64,000 bases of DNA from Sabellastarte sp. h YS-2021. Taxonomy: Eukaryota; Annelida; Polychaeta; Sabellida; Sabellidae. A program made the position numbers and the translations under genes. The stretch covers positions 86,519,052-86,583,051 of the forward strand of contig OZ024935.1 in NCBI GenBank assembly GCA_964017235.1, written 5' to 3'. Position 1 is the first letter of the stretch; each line of letters opens with the position of its first letter. The notes under the pieces are model-generated. The model did no database searches. It was not told the origin of the DNA and worked only from the letters and a program-made list of their open reading frames with translations. Of this stretch, positions 53,307-64,000 are shown piece after piece.

Positions 53307-56300
53307 TTTTATAATCAGTGAAATATTGTGAGCAATATTTATGTGGACAGCTTTTAATCAACACAATATACCAAAATTAAGATACTTAGCTCTCAATCTA
53401 ACTATGTCAAACTGTTTCAATTATTGAACATGTGTGATTGAGTAAGCAAGGGTTTAAAATTTTGGCGCATAAACACATTGGTGTCACAAAGTAAGCAAAT
53501 CCAATCATAGACTCATTTTATACAATTTTTATCCTGGAGTTGTGACAGAGAAACATTATACCAAACTTAACCTTCTAAGCATTGCACAATATATCCTACT
53601 TGCCTGTCAATTATTAGTAAAGTATAGTAAACAATATCTATACTGAGGTCCCGCAATCGACAAAATAAAAGTAACTTCTTAAGCACCCCAGCCAAAACAT
53701 TGAAGCTTCTAAAGTTATTTTAAAAGTGATTTTTGTCAGATTATAAGTGATTCTTGATGAACAGTTACTATAGTGGAGTCCTTGAAGGTACATACTAGAT
53801 CTAAATAAAGACACAGAGCATCCCTTCAAAATAGGTCAACTTGGAACAACCAAAGAAATCCAACTATTGACTCAGTTTATACAATTTTGAGCCTGGGGCT
53901 GCTAGGAGAAAATATGGACCAAAATGACCTCTTAAGAGCCCCACAAGAAATGTAACATATATGCATTGAAGTTTTATAATCAGTGAAATGTTGTGAGCAA
54001 TATTTATGTGGACAGCTTTTAATCAACACAATATACCAAAATTAAGATACTTAGCTCTCAATTTAACTATGTCAAACTGTTTCAATTATTGAACATTTGT
54101 GATTGAGTAAGTAAGACTTAAAAATTTTGGTGCATAAACACATTGGTGTCACAAAGTAAGCAAATCCAATCATAGACTGATTTTATACAATTTTTATCCT
54201 GGCGTTGTGACAGAGAAACATTATACCAAACTTAACCTTCTAAGCATTGCTCAATATATCCTACTTGCCTAGTCAATTATTAGTAAAGTATAGAGAACAA
54301 TATCTACACTGAGGTCCCTCAATCGACAAAATAAAAGTAACTTCTTAAGCACCCCAGCCAAAACATTGAAGCTTCTAAAGTCATTTTAAAAGTGAGTTTT
54401 GTCAGATTAAAAGTGAATCTTGATGAACAGTTACTAAAGTGGAGTCCTTGAAGGTACATACTAGATCTAAATAAAGACACAGAGCATCCCTTCAAAATAG
54501 GTCAACTTGGAACAACCAAAGAAATCCAACTATTGACTCAGTTTATACAATTTTGAACCTGGGGCTGTTAGGAGCAAAATATGGACCAAAATGACCTCTT
54601 AAGAGCCCCATAAGAAATGTAGCATATATGCATTAAAGTTTTATAATCAGTGAAATATTGTGAGCAACATTTATGTGGACAGCTTTTAATCAACACAATA
54701 TACCAAAATTAAGATACTTAGCTCTCAATCTAACTAGGTCAAACTGTTTCAATTATTGAACATTTGTGATTGAGTAAGTAAGAGTTAAAAATTTTGGTGC
54801 ATAAACACATTGGTGTCACAAAGTAAGCAAACCCAATCATAGACTGATTTTATACAATTTTTATCCTGGCGTTGTGACAGAGAAACATTATACCAAACTT
54901 AACCTTCTAAGCATTGCACAATATATCCTACTTGCCTAGTCAATTATTAGTAAAGTATAGAGAACAATATCTACACTGAGGTCCCGCAATCGAGAAAATA
55001 AAAGTAACTTCTTAAGCACCCCAGCCAAAACATTGAAGCTTCTAAAGTTATTTTAAAAGTGATTTTTGTCAGATTATAAGTGATTCTTGATGAACAGTTA
55101 CTATAGTGGAGTCCTTGAAGGTACATACTAGATCTAAATAAAGACACAGAGCATCCCTTTAAAATAGGTCAACTTGGAACAACCAAAGAAATCCAACTAT
55201 TGACTCAGTTTATACAATTTTGAACCTGGGGCTGTTAGGAGCAAAATATGGACCAAAATGACCTCTTAAGAGCCCCACAAGAAATGTAACCTATATGCAT
55301 TGAAGTTTTATAATCAGTGAAATGTTGTGAGCAATATTTATGTGGACAACTTTTAATCAACACAATATACCAAAATTAAGATACTTAGCTCTCAATGTAA
55401 CTATGTCAAACTGTTTCAATTATTGAACATTTGTGATTGAGTAAGTAAGATTTAAAAATTTTCGTGCATAAACACATTGGTGTCACAAAGTAAGCAAACC
55501 CAATCATAGACTGATTTTATACAATTTTTATCCTGGCGTTGTGACAGAGAAACATTATACCAAACTTAACCTTCTAAGCATTGCTCAATATATCCTACTT
55601 GCCTAGTCAATTATTAGTAAAGTATAGAGAACAATATCTACACTGAGGTCCCGCAATCGACAAAATAAAAGTAACTTCTTAAGCACCCCAGCCAAAACAT
55701 TGAAGCTTCTAAAGTCATTTTAAAAGTGAGTTTTGTCAGATTAAAAGTGAATCTTGATGAACAGTTACTAAAGTGGAGTCCTTGAAGGTACATACTAGAT
55801 CTAAATAAAGACACAGAGCATCCCTTCAAAATAGGTCACCTTGGAACAACCAAAGAAATCCAACTATTGACTCAGTTTATACAATTTTGAACCTGGGGCT
55901 GTTGGGAGCAAAATATGGACCAAAATGACCTCTTAAGAGCCCCACAATAAATGTAGCATATATGCATTGAAGTTTTATAATCAGTGAAATATTGTGAGCA
56001 ACATTTATGTGGACAGCTTTTAATCAACACAATATACCAAAATTAAGATACTTAGCTCTCAATCTAACTATGTCAAACTGTTTCAATTATTGAACATTTG
56101 TGATTGAGTAAGTAAGAGTTAAAAATTTTGGTGCATAAACACATTGGTGTCACAAAGTAAGCAAACCCAATCATAGACTGATTTTATACAATTTTTATCC
56201 TGGCGTTGTGACAGAGAAACATTTTACCAAACTTAACCTTCTAAGCATTGCACAATATATCCTACTTGCCTAGTCAATTATTAGTAAAGTATAGAGAACA

Positions 56301-59300
56301 ATATCTACACTGAGGTCCCGCAATCGACAAAATAAAAGTAATTTCTTAAGCACCCCAGCCAAAACATTGAAGCTTCTAAAGTCATTTTTAAAGTGATTTT
56401 TGTCAGATTATAAGTGATTCTTGATGAACAGTTACTATAGTGGAGTCCTTGAAGGTACATACTAGATCTAAATAAAGACACAGAGCATCCCTTCAAAATA
56501 GGTCAACTTGGAACAACCAAAGAAATCCAACTATTGACTCAGTTTATACAATTTTGAACCTGGGGCTGCTAGGAGAAAATATGGACCAAAATGACCTCTT
56601 AAGAGCCCCACAAGAAATGTAACATATATGCATTGAAGTTTTATAATCAGTGAAATGTTGTGAGCAATATTTATGTGGACAGCTTTTAATCAACACAATA
56701 TACCAAAATTAAGATACTTAGCTCTCAATCTAACTATGTCAAACTGTTTCAATTATTGAACATTTGTGATTGAGTAAGTAAGAGTTTAAAATTTTGGTGC
56801 ATAAACACATTGGTGTCACAAAGTAAGCAAACCCAATCATAGACTGATTTTATACAATTTTTATCCTGGCGTTGTGACAGAGAAACATTTTACCAAACTT
56901 AACCTTCTAAGCATTGCACAATATATCCTACTTGCCTAGTCAATTATTAGTAAAGTATAGAGAACAATATCTACACTGAGGTCCCGCAATCGACAAAATA
57001 AAAGTAACTTCTTAAGCACCCCAGCCAAAACATTGAAGCTTCTAAAGTCATTTTTAAAGTGATTTTTGTCAGATTAAAAGTGAATCTTGATGAACAGTTA
57101 CTAAAGTGGAGTCCTTGAAGGTACATACTAGATCTAAATAAAGACACAGAGCATCCCTTCAAAATAGGTCAACTTGGAACAACCAAAGATTCCGACTATT
57201 GACTCAGTTTATACAATTTTGAACCTGGGGCTGTTAGGAGCAAAATATGGACCAAAATGACCTCTTAAGAGCCCCACAAGAAATGTAGCATATATGCATT
57301 GAACTTTTATAATCAGTGAAATATTGTGAGCAATATTTATGTGGACAGCTTTTAATCAACACAATATACCAAAATTAAGATACTTAGCTCTCAATCTAAC
57401 TATGTCAAACTGTTTCAATTATTGAACATGTGTGATTGAGTAAGCAAGAGTTTAAAATTTTGGTGCATAAACACATTGGTGTCACAAAGTAAGCAAATCC
57501 AATCATAGACTCATTTTATACAATTTTTATCCTGGAGTTGTGACAGAGAAACATTATACCAAACTTAACCTTCTAATCATTGCACAATATATCCTACTTG
57601 CCTAGTCAATTATTAGTAAAGTATAGAGAACAATATCTACACTGAGGTCCCGCAATCGACAAAATAAAAGTAACTTCTTAAGCACCCCAGCCAAAACATT
57701 GAAGCTTCTAAAGTCATTTTAAAAGTGAATTTTGTCAGATTAAAAGTGAATCTTGATGAACAGTTACTAAAGTGGAGTCCTTGAAGGTACATACTAGATC
57801 TAAATAAAGACACAGAGCATCAATTCAAAATATGCCGACTTGGAACAACCAAAGAAATCCGACTATTGACTCAGTTTATACAATTTTGAACCTGGGGCTG
57901 TTAGGAGCAAAATATGGACCAAAATGACCTCTTAAGAGCCCCACAAGAAATGTAACATATATGCATTGAACTTTTATAATCAGTGAAATATTGTGAGCAA
58001 TATTTATGTGGACAGCTTTTAATCAACACAATATACCAAAATTAAGATACTTAGCTCTCAATCTAACTATGTCAAACTGTTTCAATTATTGAACATTTGT
58101 GATTGAGTAAGTAAGAGTTTAAAATTTTGGTGCATAAACACATTGGTGTCACAAAGTAAGCAAATCCAATCATAGACTCATTTTATACAATTTTTATCCT
58201 GGAGTTGTGACAGAGAAACATTATACCAAACTTAACCTTGTAAGCATTGCACAATATATCCTACTTGCCTGTCAATTATTAGTAAAGTATAGTAAACAAT
58301 ATCTATACTGAGGTCCTGCAATCGACAAAATAAAAGTAACTTCTTAAGCACCCCAGCAAAACATTGAAGCTTCTAAAGTTATTTTAAAAGTGATTTTTGT
58401 CAGATTATAAGTGAATCTTGATGAACAGTTACTATAGTGGAGTCCTTGAAGGTACATACTAGATCTAAATAAAGACACAGAGCATCCCTTCAAAATAGGT
58501 CAACTTGGAACAACCAAAGAAATCCAACTATTGAATCAGTTTATACAATTTTGAACCTGGGGCTGTTAGGAGCAAAATATGGACCAAAATGACCTCTTAA
58601 GAGCCCCACAAGAAATGTAACATATATGCATTGAACTTTTATAATCAGTGAAATAATGTGAGCAATATTTATGTGGACAGCTTTTAATCAACACAATATA
58701 CCAAAATTAAGATACTTAGCTCTCAATCTAACTATGTCAAATTGTTTCAATTATTGAACATTTGTGATTGAGTAAGTAAGAGTTAAAAATTTTGGTGCAT
58801 AAACACATTGGTGTCACAAAGTAAGCAAACCCAATCATAGACTGATTTTATACAATTTTTATCCTGGCGTTGTGACAGAGAAACATTATACCAAACTTAA
58901 CCTTCTAATCATTGCACAATATATCCTACTTGCCTAGTCAATTATTAGTAAAGTATAGAGAACAATATCTACACTGAGGTCCCGCAATCGACAAAATAAA
59001 AGTAACTTCTTAAGCACCCCAGCCAAAACATTGAAGCTTCTAAAGTCATTTTAAAAGTGATTTTTGTCAGATTAAAAGTGAATCTTGATGAACAGTTACT
59101 AAAGTGGATTCCTTGAAGGTACATACTAGATCTAAATAAAGACACAGAGCATCAATTCAAAATATGCCGACTTGGAACAACCAAAGAAATCCGACTATTG
59201 ACTCAGTTTATACAATTTTGAACCTGGGGCTGTTAGGAGCAAAATATGGACCAAAATGACCTCTTAAGAGCCCCACAAGAAATGTAACATATATGCATTG

Positions 59301-62300
59301 AAGTTTTATAATCAGTGAAATGTTGTGAGCAATATTTATGTGGACAGCTTTTAATCAACACAATATACCAAAATTAAGATACTTAGCTCTCAATCTAACT
59401 ATGTCAAACTGTTTCAATTATTGAACATTTGTGATTGAGTAAGTAAGAGTTAAAAATTTTGGTGCATAAACACATTGGTGTCACAAAGTAAGCAAACCCA
59501 ATCATAGACTGATTTTATACAATTTTTATCCTGGAGTTGTGACAGAGAAACATTATACCAAACTTAACCTTCTAAGCATTGCACAATATATCCTACTTGC
59601 CTAGTCAATTATTAGTAAAGTATAGAGAACAATATCTACACTGAGGTCCCGCAATCGACAAAATAAAAGTAACTTCTTAAGCACCCCAGCCAAAACATTG
59701 AAGCTTCTAAAGTCATTTTAAAAGTGAATTTTGTCAGATTAAAAGTGAATCTTGATGAACAGTTACTAAAGTGGAGTCCTTGAAGGTACATACTAGATCT
59801 AAATAAAGACACAGAGCATCAATTCAAAATATGCCGACTTGGAACAACCAAAGAAATCCGACTATTGACTCAGTTTATACAATTTTGAACCTGGGGCTGT
59901 TAGGAGCAAAATATGGACCAAAATGACCTCTTAAGAGCCCCACAAGAAATGTAACATATATGCATTGAACTTTTATAATCAGTGAAATATTGTGAGCAAT
60001 ATTTATGTGGACAGCTTTTAATCAACACAATATACCAAAATTAAGATACTTAGCTCTCAATCTAACTATGTCAAACTGTTTCAATTATTGAACATTTGTG
60101 ATTGAGTAAGTAAGAGTTTAAAATTTTGGTGCATAAACACATTGGTGTCACAAAGTAAGCAAATCCAATCATAGACTCATTTTATACAATTTTTATCCTG
60201 GAGTTGTGACAGAGAAACATTATACCAAACTTAACCTTGTAAGCATTGCACAATATATCCTACTTGCCTGTCAATTATTAGTAAAGTATAGTAAACAATA
60301 TCTATACTGAGGTCCTGCAATCGACAAAATAAAAGTAACTTCTTAAGCACCCCAGCAAAACATTGAAGCTTCTAAAGTTATTTTAAAAGTGATTTTTGTC
60401 AGATTATAAGTGAATCTTCATGAACAGTTACTATAGTGGAGTCCTTGAAGGTACATACTAGATCTAAATAAAGACACAGAGCATCCCTTGAAAATAGGTC
60501 AACTTGGAACAACCAAAGAAATCCGACTATTGAATCAGTTTATACAATTTTGAACCTGGGGCTGTTAGGAGCAAAATATGGACCAAAATGACCTCTTAAG
60601 AGCCCCACAAGAAATGTAACATATATGCATTGAAGTTTTATAATCAGTGAAATATTGTGAGCAATATTTATGTGGACAGCTTTTAATCAACACAATATAC
60701 CAAAATTAAGATACTTAGCTCTCAATCTAACTATGTGAAACTGTTTCAATTATTGAACATTTGTGATTGAGTAAGTAAGAGTTAAAAATTTTGGTGCATA
60801 AACACATTGGTGTCACAAAGTAAGCAAACCCAATCATAGACTGATTTTATACAATTTTTATCCTGGCGTTGTGACAGAGAAACATTTTACCAAACTTAAC
60901 CTTCTAAGCATTGCACAATATATCCTACTTGCCTAGTCAATTATTAGTAAAGTATAGAGAACAATATCTACACTGAGGTCCCGCAATCGACAAAATAAAA
61001 GTAACTTCTTAAGCACCCCAGCCAAAACATTGAAGCTTCTAAAGTCATTTTTAAAGTGATTTTTGTCAGATTAAAAGTGAATCTTGATGAACAGTTACTA
61101 AAGTGGAGTCCTTGAAGGTACATACTAGATCTAAATAAAGACACAGAGCATCCCTTCAAAATAGGTCAACTTGGAACAACCAAAGATTCCGACTATTGAC
61201 TCAGTTTATACAATTTTGAACCTGGGGCTGTTAGGAGCAAAATATGGACCAAAATGACCTCTTAAGAGCCCCACAAGAAATGTAGCATATATGCATTGAA
61301 CTTTTATAATCAGTGAAATATTGTGAGCAATATTTATGTGGACAGCTTTTAATCAACACAATATACCAAAATTAAGATACTTAGCTCTCAATCTAACTAT
61401 GTCAAACTGTTTCAATTATTGAACATGTGTGATTGAGTAAGCAAGAGTTTAAAATTTTGGTGCATAAACACATTGGTGTCACAAAGTAAGCAAATCCAAT
61501 CATAGACTCATTTTATACAATTTTTATCCTGGAGTTGTGACAGAGAAACATTATACCAAACTTAACCTTCTAAGCATTGCACAATATATCCTACTTGCCT
61601 AGTCAATTATTAGTAAAGTATAGAGAACAATATCTACACTGAGGTCCCGCAATCGACAAAATAAAAGTAACTTCTTAAGCACCCCAGCCAAAACATTGAA
61701 GCTTCTAAAGTCATTTTAAAAGTGAATTTTGTCAGATTAAAAGTGAATCTTGATGAACAGTTACTAAAGTGGAGTCCTTGAAGGTACATACTAGATCTAA
61801 ATAAAGACACAGAGCATCAATTCAAAATATGCCGACTTGGAACAACCAAAGAAATCCGACTATTGACTCAGTTTATACAATTTGGAACCTGGGGCTGTTA
61901 GGAGCAAAATATGGACCAAAATGACCTCTTAAGAGCCCCACAAGAAATGTAACATATATGCATTGAACTTTTATAATCAGTGAAATATTGTGAGCAATAT
62001 TTATGTGGACAGCTTTTAATCAACACAATATACCAAAATTAAGATACTTAGCTCTCAATCTAACTATGTCAAACTGTTTCAATTATTGAACATTTGTGAT
62101 TGAGTAAGTAAGAGTTTAAAATTTTGGTGCATAAACACATTGGTGTCACAAAGTAAGCAAATCCAATCATAGACTCATTTTATACAATTTTTATCCTGGA
62201 GTTGTGACAGAGAAACATTATACCAAACTTAACCTTGTAAGCATTGCACAATATATCCTACTTGCCTGTCAATTATTAGTAAAGTATAGTAAACAATATC

Positions 62301-64000
62301 TATACTGAGGTCCTGCAATCGACAAAATAAAAGTAACTTCTTAAGCACCCCAGCAAAACATTGAAGCTTCTAAAGTTATTTTAAAAGTGATTTTTGTCAG
62401 ATTATAAGTGAATCTTGATGAACAGTTACTATAGTGGAGTCCTTGAAGGTACATACTAGATCTAAATAAAGACACAGAGCATCCCTTCAAAATAGGTCAA
62501 CTTGGAACAACCAAAGAAATCCAACTATTGAATCAGTTTATACAATTTTGAACCTGGGGCTGTTAGGAGCAAAATATGGACCAAAATGACCTCTTAAGAG
62601 CCCCACAAGAAATGTAACATATATGCATTGAAGTTTTATAATCAGTGAAATATTGTGAGCAATATTTATGTGGACAGCTTTTAATCAACACAATATACCA
62701 AAATTAAGATACTTAGCTCTCAATCTAACTATGTGAAACTGTTTCAATTATTGAACATTTGTGATTGAGTAAGTAAGAGTTAAAAATTTTGGTGCATAAA
62801 CACATTGGTGTCACAAAGTAAGCAAACCCAATCATAGACTGATTTTATACAATTTTTATCCTGGCGTTGTGACAGAGAAACATTTTACCAAACTTAACCT
62901 TCTAAGCATTGCACAATATATCCTACTTGCCTAGTCAATTATTAGTAAAGTATAGAGAACAATATCTACATTGAGGTCCCGCAATCGACAAAATAAAAGT
63001 AACTTCTTAAGCACCCCAGCCAAAACATTGAAGCTTCTAAAGTCATTTTTAAAGTGATTTTTGTCAGATTATAAGTGATTCTTGATGAACAGTTACTATA
63101 GTGGAGTCCTTGAAGGTACATACTAGATCTAAATAAAGACACAGAGCATCCCTTCAAAATAGGTCAACTTGGAACAACCAAAGAAATCCAACTATTGACT
63201 CAGTTTATACAATTTTGAACCTGGGGCTGTTAGGAGCAAAATATGGACCAAAATGACCTCTTAAGAGCCCCACAAGAAATGTAGCATATATGCATTGAAC
63301 TTTTATAATCAGTGAAATATTGTGAGCAATATTTATGTGGACAGCTTTTAATCAACACAATATACCAAAATTAAGATACTTAGCTCTCAATCTAACTATG
63401 TCAAACTGTTTCAATTATTGAACATGTGTGATTGAGTAAGCAAGAGTTTAAAATTTTGGTGCATAAACACATTGGTGTCACAAAGTAAGCAAATCCAATC
63501 ATAGACTCATTTTATACAATTTTTATCCTGGAGTTGTGACAGAGAAACATTATACCAAACTTAACCTTCTAAGCATTGCACAATATATCCTACTTGCCTA
63601 GTCAATTATTAGTAAAGTATAGAGAACAATATCTACACTGAGGTCCCGCAATCGACAAAATAAAAGTAACTTCTTAAGCACCCCAGCCAAAACATTGAAG
63701 CTTCTAAAGTCATTTTAAAAGTGAATTTTGTCAGATTAAAAGTGAATCTTGATGAACAGTTACTAAAGTGGAGTCCTTGAAGGTACATACTAGATCTAAA
63801 TAAAGACACAGAGCATCAATTCAAAATATGCCGACTTGGAACAACCAAAGAAATCCGACTATTGACTCAGTTTATACAATTTTGAACCTGGGGCTGTTAG
63901 GAGCAAAATATGGACCAAAATGACCTCTTAAGAGCCCCACAAGAAATGTAACATATATGCATTGAACTTTTATAATCAGTGAAATATTGTGAGCAATATT
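53307..64000. repeat. 11,326-bp HOR, copy 2 (runs off the right end, one unit shorter)
   Basis: Units at 53643 to 58974 follow copy 1 at offset 11326-11327. From the unit at 59641 onward the best offset is about 10661 (48980 to 59641, 49646 to 60307, 51645 to 62305, 52310 to 62971). One monomer is therefore missing relative to copy 1. Units at 60973 and 63638 do not fully follow the copy 1 order (C for CA, D for the D/B mix), so further exchange has occurred. Confidence 0.8.
59498..59534. other. Mapped exchange interval, one-monomer register shift
   Basis: To the left the sequence follows the second half of the unit at 47647 (ATTTGTG, GTTAAAAATTTT, AAACCC near 48160). To the right it follows the second half of the next unit, at 48314 (CTGGAGTTG near 48872), skipping one monomer. 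The last left-type base is the C of AAACCC at 59497 and the first right-type base is the A of CTGGAG at 59535. The breakpoint is therefore within 37 bp of shared sequence, as expected for in-register unequal crossing-over. Confidence 0.7.

Larger units (their letters stand above)
1..64000. repeat. Tandem satellite array, ~667-bp monomer, fills the window
   Basis: The same ~667-bp unit repeats head to tail from end to end. Landmark (CTGAGGTC) positions begin 74, 738, 1402, 2064, 2729, 3396, 4064, 4729 and end 61639, 62305, 62971, 63638. There are 94 in all, spaced 662-669 bp except where extra ~179-bp blocks lengthen a unit to 844, 845 or 1,023 bp. No unit is inverted, and no unique sequence, transposon or array edge is present. 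Almost every unit keeps HindIII (AAGCTT), BglII (AGATCT) and two AflII (CTTAAG) sites at fixed places, so these enzymes should give a ~667-bp ladder. The family is not one I recognise. The role (centromeric, pericentromeric or subtelomeric heterochromatin) is inferred only from its organisation. Confidence 0.97.

Noticed and set aside
69-63157. About 60 open frames of 62-79 codons on the minus strand, with similar predicted products in most monomers
   Set aside because: They start at TTG (ATTTTGAAGGG on the minus strand, or TTGCCTGTT upstream), not ATG. They have no domain I recognise and lie wholly in tandem repeat. They are broken in many units by one-base losses (CAGCAAAAC in E and X types) or A-run changes. 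Similarity among them is just repeat identity. A test of synonymous versus nonsynonymous change across units would settle it.
1-64000. CENP-B box in the monomer
   Set aside because: No TTCG was found followed at the right distance by CGGG. The few TTCG occurrences (near 2089 and in ATTTTCGTGC of some units) do not fit the motif.
1-64000. CRISPR array or prokaryotic repeat system
   Set aside because: The repeats are hundreds of bases long, adjacent and without unique spacers. No cas-like gene or any other coding sequence is present.
1-64000. AATAAA in CTAAATAAAGACAC as a polyadenylation signal
   Set aside because: It recurs in every unit as part of A/T-rich satellite, with no transcript or gene to which it could belong.
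1-64000. Hidden tRNA, rRNA or other structured RNA gene
   Set aside because: No cloverleaf, A/B-box pair or rRNA core motif was seen in a representative unit. The only clear stem is the 8-bp dyad, which is too short to call an RNA gene.

Overview
The window is a single uninterrupted tandem satellite array. I found no gene, RNA gene, transposable element or unique sequence in it. The landmark CTGAGGTC (or a close variant) recurs 94 times between 74 and 63638. After removing nine extra ~179-bp blocks, the average spacing is about 666 bp. All units point the same way. Sampled lines are roughly one third G+C. Long head-to-tail satellite arrays with higher-order repeats (HORs) are typical of eukaryotic centromeric, pericentromeric or subtelomeric heterochromatin. 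I do not recognise the family and cannot say whether the host is a plant or an animal.

Layout, numbering monomers M1 to M94 by landmark. (1) 1-8457: a 4,655-bp seven-monomer HOR present twice. It mixes an older ~664-bp subfamily (which lacks a TGA triplet) with the main ~667-bp type. (2) 8458-11387: unordered main-type monomers, including a one-monomer duplication. (3) 11388-20381: a ~5.33-kb eight-monomer repeat, with an A-tract-rich dimer amplified inside each copy. (4) 19754-25799: a 3,023-bp tandem duplication with no difference found by eye; it carries two 845-bp monomers, each with an extra ~179-bp block. (5) 25800-33308: more block-bearing monomers, including one with two extra blocks in a row, and a 4,354-bp repeat. 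(6) 33309-44374: a 2.0-kb trimer HOR (types A-B-C), then a 3,332-bp five-monomer repeat. (7) 41981-64000: an 11,326-bp 17-monomer HOR and most of a second copy. It contains a C-D-E trimer, chimeric monomers, and a one-monomer register change that maps to 37 bp near 59,500.

The monomer itself looks like an ancient, diverged duplication: a ~302-bp half A and a ~365-bp half B align over about 200 bp at offsets of 300-308. It also carries an 8-bp-stem hairpin dyad and a 10-bp palindrome. Going left to right, the array becomes more regular: spacing settles at 665-667 bp after 33 kb and fewer monomer types are reused. This suggests that the actively homogenised part of the array lies to the right.

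The 62-79-codon open frames seen on either strand are by-products of the repeat. They begin at TTG, lie in repeated sequence, and are broken in many units. No gene system is present; what can be learned here concerns how the repeat evolves and possibly its chromatin role.
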